64,000 bases of DNA from the NCBI RefSeq assembly GCF_024338845.1, contig NZ_CP101414.1, forward strand, positions 744,001 through 808,000, given 5' to 3'. Under the pieces are notes generated by a model, which had not been told where the DNA came from, did no database searches, and saw nothing but the letters and a program-made list of their open reading frames with translations. Made by a program: the position numbers and the translations under genes. This document shows, piece after piece, positions 32,788 through 45,804 of this stretch. Position 1 is the first letter of the stretch; the number at the start of each line of letters is the position of its first letter. This DNA comes from Mycoplasma bradburyae. Its GTDB lineage: Bacteria; Bacillota_I; Bacilli_A; Mycoplasmatales; Mycoplasmoidaceae.

Positions 32788-33853
32788 ATTTCCTAATTTG
32801 ATCATGAGTTAATTGAAATGCTTGATGAATATTTTTATAAGCTAAAGCTTTAGCTTTATTAATTTTAAAGTAACGATTAATATCTTGTTTCACTCTATGA
32901 GATTCTAATTTATCAGCTAAATAAACAATTTTTTCCAATGGAGTGGGTTCTTCTGTATTTATTATTGTGTGATAATAAATCGAATTAAGTAATTCTTCAT
33001 CTTGATATCCAAATTGATTTTTTAAAATTCAAGCTGCTACATATCCATGTAGGACTCTGTGGTCAGAATCGTTTTCATAAGGTTCAGGATTAATATTTTT
33101 ATCGAATTTATCACGATAATATAGCATAGTTTTTTCATCTAATTCTTTAGCTAAATCATGATAACAGCCAGCAATATATGCTTTTTGACTTAAATTTGGA
33201 TAATTAAAATGAGCAAATCTTCTGGCTAAATTACCGACCCTAAGGCAGTGTTCGTATCTTGTTGAAGATTTTAAAAAATGTTCTAATCGATCAGTAATAT
33301 ATAGACCATTATCATTTATATAATCAAGATTTGTTTCATCTATACAATTAATTACTTGTGTTCCGTTTCTAATATTAGTTGATGAAATATCTAAATTTTC
33401 GCCATCGATTTTTAAAAAATTAAATTTTTTAATATTTTCATGATCTTTGAATTCATTATTTCTTAAATAATAAAGCATTTGACAATCTTTTGCCATTGTT
33501 TCAGCTTCATCTCATAAGTGAAATTTTTCTAGATTATCACTACCGATTAAAAAATAAATTTGAGCATCTTGAAATTTTTCTTTGAAATATTTAACTGTTA
33601 AATATGATTTCTCATTTTGAATGTTCAATTCATATCAATTAAAGTGAAATTTATCGTTCTTTTTAACGATATTTTGAATCATTCTTTTACGATGAATGTC
33701 ACTAATTTTAAAAGCCTCTTTAAAAGTTGATTTATAGGTTGGAACAAAATAAATTCGATCAGCATTTAATTGTTCTAATGCTTTTGTTGCTATGTGAACA
33801 TGTCCATTATGAATCGGATTAAAACTACCACCAAAAATTATTATTTTTTTCAT
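32759..33853 (-). CDS. nadD: Nicotinate-nucleotide adenylyltransferase fused to YqeK-like HD domain
   Basis: 364 residues from ATG 33853 to TAA 32759 (UGA = Trp). The N-terminal 190 residues are NadD: IIIFGGSFNPIHNGHVHIA with the HxGH nucleotidyl-transfer motif, FVPTYKSTFK, FLIGSDNLEKFHLWDEAE and ISSTNIRNG. The C-terminal 170 residues are an HD phosphohydrolase like YqeK: TRYEHCLRVGNLARRFA, YIAGCYHDLAKEL and DHRVLHGYVAAW. YqeK hydrolyses diadenosine tetraphosphate in other bacteria. NadD completes NAD synthesis by adenylating the mononucleotide. The same fusion is known, from memory, in M. genitalium and M. pneumoniae (MG_240/MPN_336). It lies between yqeH (13 nt) and mtnN. Confidence 0.93.
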
Positions 33854-33866
33854 TTTTCTATACCTA

Positions 33867-34964
33867 TTAAATCAAATTACTAATTAATAAACAATCTCTT
33901 ATTTTATCTTTCTTATAAACTTCAATCTTCTTGATTCCCTTATTTAATTTAATTAAACAAACTCCATTAATTAGTAAATTATTTTGGGAATTATTTAAAT
34001 CATAAGAACTAAAGTTATCGTTAGTCAGATAATTAAATTCTGTTAAATCACTGAATATATTATTGATTTTTTTATCAATTGTTTGTTCGTTATTAACTGA
34101 TGTTCGATGAATTCTAAGTGCAGTTGGACAATAAAAAGTAATCGATGTTTTATCAATATTTTCATCTAAATAAACTTTTAATTTAATAAAGTCTTCGCAA
34201 TAAAAAATTTGATTAGAACTGATTTGGAATGTTATAGGATTTTTTCATTGATGAGATATCAATCTTTTAATGCGCTTAGAATCTAATTCATAAAGTCCAT
34301 TAGATTCATCTAAATAACCAGGGGTATCCAACAAACACAAACCACGCTTTTTAATCTGGTTTATTTTTAGTGTTGTATTTAAATAAGGTGAAGTTGTTAA
34401 GAATTCCTTTTTATCAATATCATTTAGCTTTAATAATTTATTTATTAACGATGATTTACCAACATTTGATTGACCTAAAAATACCGCTTTTTTACGGTTA
34501 ATATGCGCTTTTTTTACTAGTTCATCTATCTTTCTTAAATCATAAGAAAGATAGATAGAATTAAATAAAATTTGACTATACTGTAATTCAATTCCATTGT
34601 GTTTGAGATTATTTATAATCTTTTCTTTAATTTGTTCAAGATTATTTTTTTTAGCTAAATAATCAATCTTATTAAATATAAGATAAAAACGATAAGAATT
34701 AATTAAGCGTTTTATTGTTTCTAGATCAAAGATAAAATTAGTTGGATCAACTAGATAAAAAACACAATAATTTTTTAGTTCTAATGTTTTTAGGTAGTCA
34801 TCAATATCTTGTTTAACAACAATCTTTTTTTCATCAACTTTTTTATAATGTTTGAACTGAAAACAACGTTTACATAATTCAAAACGATTGATATCAACAC
34901 AATAACCTAAATCATTAACGTTATCCGAAAGATAATTACCACACCCCTGACACTTCTTATTCAT
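33867..34964 (-). CDS. yqeH: Circularly permuted GTPase YqeH (small-subunit assembly)
   Basis: 365 residues from ATG 34964 to TAA 33867. N-terminal zinc finger with Cys5, Cys8, Cys31 and Cys34 (CQGCGN...CKRCF). The GTPase motifs come in permuted order: NKID (G4) near 98-101, then GQSNVGKSS (G1) at 164-172, then TTSPYLNTTL (G2-like) and LLDTPGY (G3) near 212-218. This order and the zinc finger define YqeH. It acts in 30S subunit maturation. The start overlaps the parC stop by 8 nt, and nadD follows after 13 nt, an order (yqeH then nadD-yqeK) common in Firmicutes. Confidence 0.95.
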
Positions 34965-37346
34965 AAATTATTTTATTTAAGAAATAGTTTTTAAATTCTT
35001 GTTTTAAATCAAGATATTCTGAAGATAAATTTCCTAGAATTATCTTATTTAATTCTAGATTAACTAATTCATAATCATTATTTAAGCCGTATAAGCTTGA
35101 TTTTTCTGTGTTTAGCAAGAACGCTTTTACTAGTGGAGTTTTATTTTTAGATAATCCTAGATTTTTTCCTTGAGTCGCTCTTGCTTGATTATCAATTAAA
35201 GAAACTTTTAGTTTTTTTAATTGGTTGTTTTTAACTAAAACTAATTGATCAATTGATGAATTGATTACATCAAAACCTACAATATAGTCATCATTTTTTA
35301 GTTTGATAGCTCTTACACCCATTGATTTTAACCCTGTCGGATTAACTTCATTTGCAAAGAATCTTAACGCGTAAGCATTTTTAGTAACCAAAACAATTTC
35401 AGCTTTTTGATCACTTAATAAATTAGCACACACCAATTCATCATTATCCTTCAAGCTCATGCAAGTTGTCGGCTTGGTTGATTTTATCTGATCAAGATCA
35501 GATAATGCAATTTGCTTAATCATTCCGAATTTAGATAATAAAACAACATGATCGTTATTATCTTTTATCTCGATTAATTTAATGATTTTTTCATTATCTT
35601 TAATCGTAGTTAATTCGTTAATATCCATCCCGATTTCGCGTGGTTTAGCTTCCTTAATCTTATGAGCATTAAGCACAACAACATTACCATAGTTGGTAAT
35701 AAAAGCTACTTTGCTTAATGAACTAACTTTAATTAGATCGCTTAGATCATCATCTTGTTTTATCTTAAATGTTGATAAGTTTAAATTTTTGTAGTTATCA
35801 ACATTTAAAGCTTTAATTAAGCCATCAGCAGAACTTAATAGATATAATTCTTTTTTCTCGATAATCTCTGATTCATCGATCACAATCTTTTCAATATTTC
35901 CGCCAATAACAGATCGTCTTTTAGTGTTAAATAATTTCTTATAACCTCTTAAAATATCTTTTAGATGTTGATTTAATGCATCTTGATTATTTAACAATAT
36001 TTGGTGTTGTTTAATTCTTTCATCTAAAGTTTGTTTTTCTTCTTTTAATAGAACAACATCAGTATTAGTTAAGCGGTATAAACGCAATGAAACGATCGCT
36101 TCTGCTTGAATAATGCTAAATTTATATTTAGCCACTAAATTATTAATAGCATCCTGTTTGTCTTTTGATTTTTTAATAATAGCTACAATCTCATCAATAA
36201 TACTAGTAGCCTTAATCAAACCATCAATTACTTCAACGCGCTTAAGATCTTTTTTAAGATCAAAACCAATCCCATTTCTTAAAACTGTATAAGCATGACT
36301 TAAATAACTATCTAAATAGTTAAATATCGACATTTGAATTGGTTTTTTATTATCAATTACGATATTATTAAAATTGTAATTAATTTGTAATTGCGTATAT
36401 TTATATAAGTAATTTTTAATGATGTCTAAAACTTTATCATCTTTTGTGTTAGTTTGTAATAAGATTCTGATTCCAAAGCGATCAGATTCATCTCTCACCT
36501 CAACTAGTTGAGGTAATTTATTAGCCTCAATAATTTCTTCGATTGAACGAATAATGCTTGATTTGTTTGTTTCAAAAGGGATATCAGTAATTACCAAGTT
36601 TTTATTTTCATTAATGATATTAGCTCTAATCGCAATCTTTCCTTTACCAGTTAGATAAGCGTTTCTAATACCATCGTCATCTAAAATAATTCCCCCTGTA
36701 GGAAAATCTGGTCCAGGCATAATTTTAAGAATTGAATCTAACTTACAGTTAGGTGAATCAATTCTTAAAATGATTACATCAATTAATTCTTTTAAGTTGA
36801 ATGGCGGAATGTTAGTTGCATAACCAGCCGCAATACCAGTAGAGCCATTAACCAACAAATTAGGTAACAAAGTAGGTAAAATAGTTGGTTCAACTTCGCT
36901 ATCATCGAAATTATTCATAAAGCTAACGGTATCTTTATGAATGTTATCAAGCATTAGATTGCCATATTGAGATAATCTAGCTTCAGTATATCTCATAGCA
37001 GCAGCATTATCCCCATCAATCGATCCGTTGTTTCCTTGCATATCGATTGATGGTATATTATTTTTTCAACTTTGCGTCATTCTTACTAACGCTTCGTAAA
37101 TTGATGAATCACCATGAGGATGAAATTTCCCAATAACTTCACCTACAGTAGCTGCTGATTTTCGGTATGGTTTGTTATAAAACAAACCAAGATTATACAT
37201 CCCGTATAATACTCTTCTTTGAACTGGTTTTAAACCATCCCGAATATCGGGTAAGGCTCTTTCTTGGATAATGTACTTAGCATATCTGCCAAAGCTAAGT
37301 GACATGATATCATCCAAGTCTTTTTTAAATATCTTTTTTTTATCCA

Positions 37347-37347
<1 letters not shown>
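34957..37347 (-). CDS. parC: DNA topoisomerase IV subunit A
   Basis: 796 residues from ATG 37347 to TAA 34957 (UGA = Trp). The breakage-reunion domain has [25 protein letters not shown], the quinolone-determining loop [21 protein letters not shown] and [18 protein letters not shown] with the catalytic Tyr. The [18 protein letters not shown] form favours ParC over GyrA. The C-terminal half shows beta-pinwheel repeats (e.g. [40 protein letters not shown]). With ParE it decatenates daughter chromosomes. Its start overlaps the parE stop by 1 nt (TAATG). Confidence 0.97.
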
Positions 37348-39621
<2,274 letters not shown>

Positions 39622-39648
39622 AGTATATATATTTTATTAAATTTTAGA

Positions 39649-42081
39649 TTATCCGATTTGTTTTGTTAATTTTATTTCTGGGTTTCAACTTAATTGATCT
39701 TGTGCCATCTTTTGATGAAAGATGTCAATAGTAGCTGCTTTTTTATTTCTGTAGAAGTCATTGTATTGACTTTTTTTAGTTGAACTAGTTTGTTCGCTTG
39801 TTAATTCTCTAGTTGTATTTTCATCTACTCTTTTTTCAATTGTAACTAGCTTAAGATTTTCTGTTATTCTTTCTTTCTTTTTAACCTCACTTTGTTGATA
39901 TAAATCAACATATTCATCTTGATTTTTCTTAATTTGATTTATATTAATTTTACCGTTAATTTCAATATTTTCTGCTTCGTCTTCATTATTCGGAGTTGAA
40001 TTAATTCTTTGTTTAATACTCGCTAATAATTTAGGGTATTTTCTTTGAATTAATAAGAAATAAGTTAATGTTGTTATACCCATCATTAGAAGGATCGCTG
40101 CAATAACTACAACCGGAATAAATCAGCGTTCAATCGATAATTTGAAGTTATTATCAAATGTTAATAATCCCGTATTTGAATCGATTGTTGCATCCTGTTT
40201 TACTAAGCTATCTTTAGGTTGTTCTTTTTTAAAGTTAGCTTGAATTTTATTATCTTTTATTGTTAAAAAGCTAAAGATAAAGCTAATATCACCTAATACT
40301 GAACTATCTTTGATTTTTACATCAAATGGTAATTGTTTATATTTAGCATCAAAACCGTAAAGATCAAAAATTGCTCGTTTTGTTTCAGTTACAGTTTTTT
40401 CGTCATCAAGTAAGCGTCTAATTTCTGTTGGCGTTTTATCAAGTAATGGTGAATTTTTATTGTAATGAGTTTTAATATCATTTACATTAACTGCTTCAAA
40501 ACCAAAAATATCACGATCAAGTAGATTTAATTGTTTTTCGCCGTATTTTAACTTTATTTTGATGTTAATTAATCCAAGATTTTCATCTGAATTATAAATT
40601 AAACTTCAACTCTTATCTTGTGCGATTTTTGATTGATTTTCTAAATTTTTATAAAACTCAGGTATTACTAAAAACTTATTAAAATCATTTCTCATTTCAT
40701 TCTTAGCATAAACTGAAGCAAAGCTTTCTTGATATTCTTGTTTGTTCATTTCATCGATTAATTTAGCTTCATCGATGTAGATTGGAACAATATTTGAATA
40801 TATATCAGATTTCTTTTTAAAGTCTGCTAAATTAAAACTTACTAATCCGTCAACATAGATATTACTGTTATAAAAAACATTAAACTTTTGATTCTTTTGA
40901 TCGTAAATAATGTTTGTTATTTTATCAGAATTAAGTTTGAAAAAGTCGTTTGTATAACTTGAAGCAACATCTTTAAAAGTAGGTGCAGCTAAAATTCTTT
41001 CTCTTTCAAAAGGATATAGTATTAAGTTATTTTTTTGTTTATTAACCCCAACGATACCTTCACCTTTAATAAAAATTAAATCTGAAAAGTAATTCTCATT
41101 TGGCATTGTTCCGATTTGTCCAAATTGATCGATTGGAGAAATCGAGTAATATCACATTCTTGTAGTGTTGTCGTTAGTGAAATGGTATTGAGCATAAATC
41201 GCATTGTGATCAGCATCATAAACCATTGCATTGATTTGTCGGTTAATATCAAAGCTAGCACCACCTGGAACATATGCTCCATTTTTAATATTGATAATTT
41301 GTGAACCGACTAAATTATTTTCATCATCAAAAAAGTTGATACCAGTAAATAAAGCGTTGTTGATTGAAAATGATTTAACAATTTTAATTGATGTAAATGC
41401 TTTGTTAATTGCTGGAATGTTTTCTACTTCAAAACTACCATTTTGGTTATAAACAACAACTTTTAATTGATTGTCATTAACGCTGAAGCTAACAATTCTA
41501 GCATTCTTTATTAAATCATTTCGTTCATCAACTTGAGTTGATAAGTAAGCGGCAACGTTGCTAGCTTTTTCTTGAGTTGCTATAGCTCAAGCATTTGTTT
41601 GATCAATTAAACCAGTATCTAAATCAATAGGATAATAAATCGCATTATTTAAATCATCTGATACAACAAAGCCTTTTGTTGGATCGTTATCATCTACAAA
41701 ATAAAGTTGTTTGTAATCGTTAGATAAAACAATAGATTGTAATTGGTTGTTTAATTCATCATAAACACCAATTGTTGTTTGTTGAATTAATTTTCTTTGT
41801 TCTTTATCAAATACAACAGCGTTATTAAGTCTAAGGAAATTTTTTCCTAAGAATAATGTTTTGTCATTGTCAATGTATTTGTATTTAGATAAGTCGTTAT
41901 CTCATCTTTGAAGTTGTTTTTGATTTTCTTCTTCTACTAATGTAGCAGATTGATTAATTTGAGATGATTTGAATGAATTAGTGCTGTAAGAATTGCCGAT
42001 TAAACCAGCAGTAACACCTACTGTTGGTAATAATGACAAGCAGCTTAAAAAAAAGATTTTATTAATGCGTTGATTTTTCAT
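39649..42081 (-). CDS. Large type I membrane protein, extracellular beta-rich domain
   Basis: 810 residues from ATG 42081 to TAA 39649 (UGA = Trp). N-terminal signal sequence MKNQRINKIFFLSCLSLLPTVGVTAGLIG without a lipobox Cys. Residues about 30-640 are non-membrane, rich in short beta-type segments with repeated patterns such as VVSDDLNNAIYYPIDLDTG, INAMVYDADHNAIYAQYHF and KITNIIYDQKNQKFNVFYN, spaced as in beta-propeller blades; this is a guess from pattern. One transmembrane helix (FIPVVVIAAILLMMGITTLTYFLL, near 665-690) and a basic cytoplasmic tail of about 120 residues follow. No family recognised. A surface adhesin or sensor is possible. hup follows after 27 nt. Confidence 0.8.
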
Positions 42082-42166
42082 ACTGAATGCACTTGGCTTT
42101 GTGTGAATATTTTAATGATCTAAAAAGTTGTTTTCAAGAGGTTTGTTACATCAATTTTTGTTAATA

Positions 42167-42195
42167 ATATTATTTATATTATTAAGTTTTTGCAA
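42167..42195 (-). promoter_or_regulatory. Probable promoter of the 810-residue surface protein
   Basis: TTGCAA (42190-42195) and TAATAT (42167-42172) on the minus strand with the standard 17-nt spacer, 85 nt upstream of the ATG at 42081. Confidence 0.55.
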
Positions 42196-42625
42196 TCTGT
42201 TTATGTTGATTTTAAGCTTTAAAAATGTAATGATTTTGGTTAGTTTTTATATAGCAAAACCCTTCATATATAATAAGGAAGTAAATTTACCTTTAAATAA
42301 GGGTTAAACAAGCAAATTTGAAAAATTTAAAAAAATAAGTTTTTCTTGAATCAATTATCTAAGATATACCTATTTCTTCCTTAATAAAAATTATTATTGA
42401 CAATAAAATATGAGTTAGCTATTAAGATAAATTGTTTTTAATCTTTCTAAACATAGCCCTTAAACGCTAATAAATAGCCCTTGTAGCGTTTTTATTAAGT
42501 AACCTAGTAATTTATACTACTTTTATTATTTTCAATCTTAGAGGCTTATTTATTAACATTTTTGTTTTTTTATTTATTTCTCAAGAATAAAATGTCTGAA
42601 ATCAGTTTCATAAAAGATAAATATA
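42196..42625. other. Non-coding gap of about 430 bp
   Basis: No open frame on either strand with protein-like composition. It contains two copies of TAGCCCTT and a dyad AAACGCTA/TAGCGTTT at 42462-42491. The rest is AT-rich sequence without recognisable genes or stable RNA. Confidence 0.5.
42462..42491. repeat. 8-bp inverted repeat with 14-nt spacer
   Basis: AAACGCTA (42462-42469) pairs with TAGCGTTT (42484-42491). On the plus strand a TTTT run overlaps the end of the right arm (TTTTTATT). No gene on the plus strand leads into it, so a terminator role is not supported. TAGCCCTT appears both just before and within the element. Confidence 0.45.
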
Positions 42626-42661
42626 AAATGAACATTAAACCAACCGATTTAATGTTCATTT
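42626..42661 (-). terminator. Intrinsic terminator of the Asn/Pro-rich membrane protein
   Basis: AAATGAACATTAAA and TTTAATGTTCATTT form a 14-bp stem with an 8-nt loop, 6 nt past the stop at 42668. On the minus strand it runs into a T/A tract. Confidence 0.82.
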
Positions 42662-42667
42662 ATCTAA

Positions 42668-44110
42668 TTATTTTAGAAGATTAACTGTTTTAGATATCTT
42701 AGAAAGCAACATTGGGTAAGATATTAAACTTGTTATTTCGAAGAATACACTGAATGACAATGGTGCTTTTAACGAATCAAAGTCATAACTGTAGAAGTTC
42801 TTCTGACTACTTATTTGATTGCTTGATAAAACACAAACTAATGCGAGAGCACGATATATTGAACTAATCACTACATACACAATTGAGATAGCCACTAAAA
42901 TCGCATTTAGTGTTTCAGATTTTAGATTTAATGCTTTTGAAACATTTAATGTCTCTAAAGAATTTAGGATATATAAAATCGAAAGAGCTAAAACACCAAT
43001 CCCTAAAAGAGATGAAAAAATCCCCATAAATATTGATGCTAAACTGAATTTTTTAAGTCGATCTAATGTTCAAACATCATATTGAAGATCAAAGCTAGAA
43101 GTTTCGGGTTGTTGATATTCTTCTTCTGGAGCAGCTTGATTTTCATTAACAACTGCAACTGCTTTAGAATCTTTCTCTTCTTGCTGTTTTCTTAAAGTTT
43201 CTTCATCAACAACAACTAGATTAGTTTCTAGTTTTTTGCGCATGAAATCTTCAAGCGTCATTCCAGATGGATGTGTTGATGGTTGTTTAGCTGATGGCGC
43301 AGGGGCAGGAGTTGGAGTAGGCGCTTGAGGAGTTGTAGTCTTTAATTCTTCTGCTGTTTCTTCAGGGGCAGGGTTTGGTGATTCTTGGATTTGTTGAACT
43401 GGTTGAGGCTGTTGTGTTGGTTGAATTGATTGTGCTTTATTAATCGGTTGAGGTTTTTCAACTGGTTTTGATTGTTCAACTTTTTGGTTTTGATTGAAAT
43501 CTTTTAAGATTGCTTGTTGTGGTTCATTACTTTTTAATGAAGTAATTGGCGCCTCTATCTCACCTTCATCATCAACTGAATTTGTTTCATCTTGAGCAAC
43601 AAAATCTCTAAGCGAACTAGCCGGTCTTTTATTTAATCCTTGAGCATCTGATTTAATATTTTCGTTTGGTTTGTTAGGGTTTTGTTGTAACTTATTTAAT
43701 ATATTAAGAGTGCCAGGTTGATTAGAATTAATTGTTCTATTATTTAATTGTTGGTTATTTAAATTAGGATTTGGTCGATTTAAATTACCATTTAAATTAT
43801 TAGGATTTTGACTTAAATTAAGTTGTGGATTAGGTCTTTGTTGTGCATTTAAATTAGGTCTAGGATTTAATCCGAGAGCAATATTGTTAGGTTGATTATT
43901 TTGGTTTAGATTAGGATTTGGTCTTTGTTGTATTTTATTAGGACTATCTAATCCATCTTTCTTTGTCTGAGCATTAACAATTTGAGCTTGCGCTTGATAA
44001 ATATTAGCATTAGGTCTTGGTTGTTGTTTGCTAGCGATATTAACAGAAGGTCTTATGACTTGCTGCAAATTGTTATTCTTGTCTATTGCTGGATTAGGTT
44101 TTTGATTCAT
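42668..44110 (-). CDS. Asn/Pro/Gln-rich disordered protein with C-terminal membrane domain
   Basis: 480 residues from ATG 44110 (MNQKPNPAIDKNNNLQQ) to TAA 42668 (UGA = Trp); a TTG 15 nt upstream is the alternative start. Residues 1-160 are low-complexity, with an imperfect repeat RPNPNLN / RPNPQLN / NRPNPNLN. Residues 160-350 are Pro/Gln/Glu-rich (PTPTPAPAPSAKQPSTHP; QQPQPVQQIQ) with one conserved-looking island SGMTLEDFMRKKLETNLVVVDEETL. The last 120 residues hold about four hydrophobic helices (e.g. FSSLLGIGVLALSILYIL; LNAILVAISIVYVVISSIY). Such a composition recalls cytoskeletal or terminal-organelle proteins of the M. pneumoniae group, but I see no specific match. A terminator follows at 42626-42661. 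Confidence 0.8.
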
Positions 44111-44174
44111 ATGTTTTTTGAACAATAATATCTTGGTAATTTTAATAAATTTAAAAAATAAGACAATTAGGAAC

Positions 44175-45095
44175 CTAATTATCTTTAAAATATTCGATTG
44201 CTTTTTGGGTTATTTGACGACCTTTAGAAGTCTTTTTAATTAAACATAGTTTAATTAAATATGGTTCAATCTTTGATTCAATTGTAAATCCGTCAATTCC
44301 ACTAATTAATGAAAGCGATTTCAAACCAAGATATTGTTTTGGGTTATTTTCAAAAACTTTTAAATATTCTAGATCTAGATTGGATAAGCCAAATTTGTGG
44401 ATATTAAGTTTTTCTAGTATCTGATGAATATTCTCTTTTTTATTGAATAACTTAAAATCCATAACCCGTTTATAAATTCTTAACGCATTTCTTGGCGTTC
44501 CTTTGGAATTCAATGCTATGCTTTGTATTTCGTCATCCGATAATTTAATTTTATCCTTAGCATTAGCCGTCTTAATGATTTCAAAAATTTCTTCGTCTTG
44601 ATAATAATCGAGTTTTAATAAAATACCAAATCGTTCTTCTAATGGATCAATTATTCTTCCATACATTGTTGTCGCACCTATTAAAGTAAAGGGTGGTAAT
44701 TTCATTCTTGTAAATTTAGAATTAAAATCTTTGCCTATTAAAATATCAATAACATAATCTTCCATTACAGGAAATAATAGTTCCATAATGGCAGGATTTA
44801 ATGAATGGATTTCATCGATAAACAACACGTCATTTTTTGATAATAACGAAAAAGCATTTAGTAAATCAGATGGTTTTTGAATTTGTGATGCTTGCAGAAT
44901 TTTAATTTTTGATTTTAATTCATTTGCTATTATTTGGGCCAGTGATGTTTTGCCAACACCTGGTGGTCCATAAAATAAGACATGGTCTAAAGATTTGTTT
45001 TGACTAATTGATGCATTTATGAATGTTAAAAGTTTTTCTTTTAATTCATTCTTACCTATAAATTCATTGAAATTTGTTGGTCTAGTTAATTTCAC
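44175..45095 (-). CDS. ruvB: Holliday junction ATP-dependent helicase RuvB
   Basis: 306 residues, slightly shorter than the usual 330-350. RPTNFNEFIGKNELKEKL at the start, Walker A FYGPPGVGKTSLA near residues 42-54, Walker B VLFIDEIHSLNPA, sensor 1 LIGATTMYGRI, the arginine-finger region DPLEERFGILLKL, SKGTPRNALRIYKRVMDF, and the winged-helix end IEPYLIKLCLIKKTSKGRQIT. It drives branch migration with RuvA. Its start overlaps ruvA by 14 nt. No ruvC is present here. Confidence 0.97.
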   Translation of the reverse strand: MKLTRPTNFNEFIGKNELKEKLLTFINASISQNKSLDHVLFYGPPGVGKTSLAQIIANELKSKIKILQASQIQKPSDLLNAFSLLSKNDVLFIDEIHSLNPAIMELLFPVMEDYVIDILIGKDFNSKFTRMKLPPFTLIGATTMYGRIIDPLEERFGILLKLDYYQDEEIFEIIKTANAKDKIKLSDDEIQSIALNSKGTPRNALRIYKRVMDFKLFNKKENIHQILEKLNIHKFGLSNLDLEYLKVFENNPKQYLGLKSLSLISGIDGFTIESKIEPYLIKLCLIKKTSKGRQITQKAIEYFKDN

Positions 45096-45762
45096 TTGTT
45101 CTTAAACCTATTTGTTTAATAACAACTGCAACTAAATCAGCTGAGTCATTAATTGTTTCTTTTTTGAAATCAATTTCACACAACGCACTCTGAATTTGTT
45201 CTTGTTTATATCCTAAATTTATTAAACAATCTATCGCCTCAATAACTAAATCTGATAGCACTTCATCTATATCAGCTTGGAATTGGTTGGTTTCTTGCTT
45301 TTTGCTTTTAGACTCTTCTTCATTTTCTTTATCATTCAGAATTTGACTTCTTAAGAAACCTTTATTAGCAATATCAGACGCTAGAAGGATCGTAGCAATT
45401 TTCTTATTCATATTCTCTAGTTTTAATAATCCTTCTAGGTCATTATTTTTAATTAACGACAAAACATCATCTTGATTGTTAGCCATAATATTAATTGCTG
45501 TTTTAGGTCCAATTCCATTAACTGTCAACAACGATTTAAATCATTCTTTTTCTTTTAAACTCTTGAAAGCATAAAATTCTTTACTTAAAGAGTTATTTTG
45601 CGTAACAAAAGCTAATTCATGTAAAAAGATTAATACATTTGTATCAGATCTACTAAAACCGCTATTTGGTTTTACATTAACCCAATAACCTCAGTTATTG
45701 GCAACAAACAACATTTTCGTGCTTGTAACATATTCTATTTTTGCATATACAGAAGTTATCAT
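45082..45762 (-). CDS. ruvA: Holliday junction DNA-binding subunit RuvA
   Basis: 226 residues from ATG 45762 to TAA 45082 (UGA = Trp). Domain I: MITSVYAKIEYV and WGYWVNVKPNSG with LIFLHELAF. Domain II helix-hairpin-helix: LLTVNGIGPKTAINIM (family 'LIKVNGVGPKLALAIL'). Then a long acidic/Lys linker (NDKENEEESKSKKQE) and domain III, EAIDCLINLGYKQEQIQSAL. It binds four-way junctions and recruits RuvB. An upstream gap of 42 nt separates it from the EzrA-like gene. Confidence 0.95.
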
Positions 45763-45804
45763 ATTCTACTCCTGTTCAAGATATGTCAATTTTTTTAAAA
45801 AGAA

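Noticed and set aside
41076-41282. 68-residue minus-strand frame
   Set aside because: Out-of-frame overlap inside the 810-residue surface protein, no start context or family.
42462-42491. Inverted repeat as a plus-strand terminator
   Set aside because: The stem is short, the loop long, and no plus-strand gene lies upstream.
43700-44100. DNA-level tandem repeat in the Asn/Pro-rich gene, possibly phase-variable
   Set aside because: The RPNPNLN units are imperfect and irregularly spaced at the nucleotide level, so slippage is not specifically supported.
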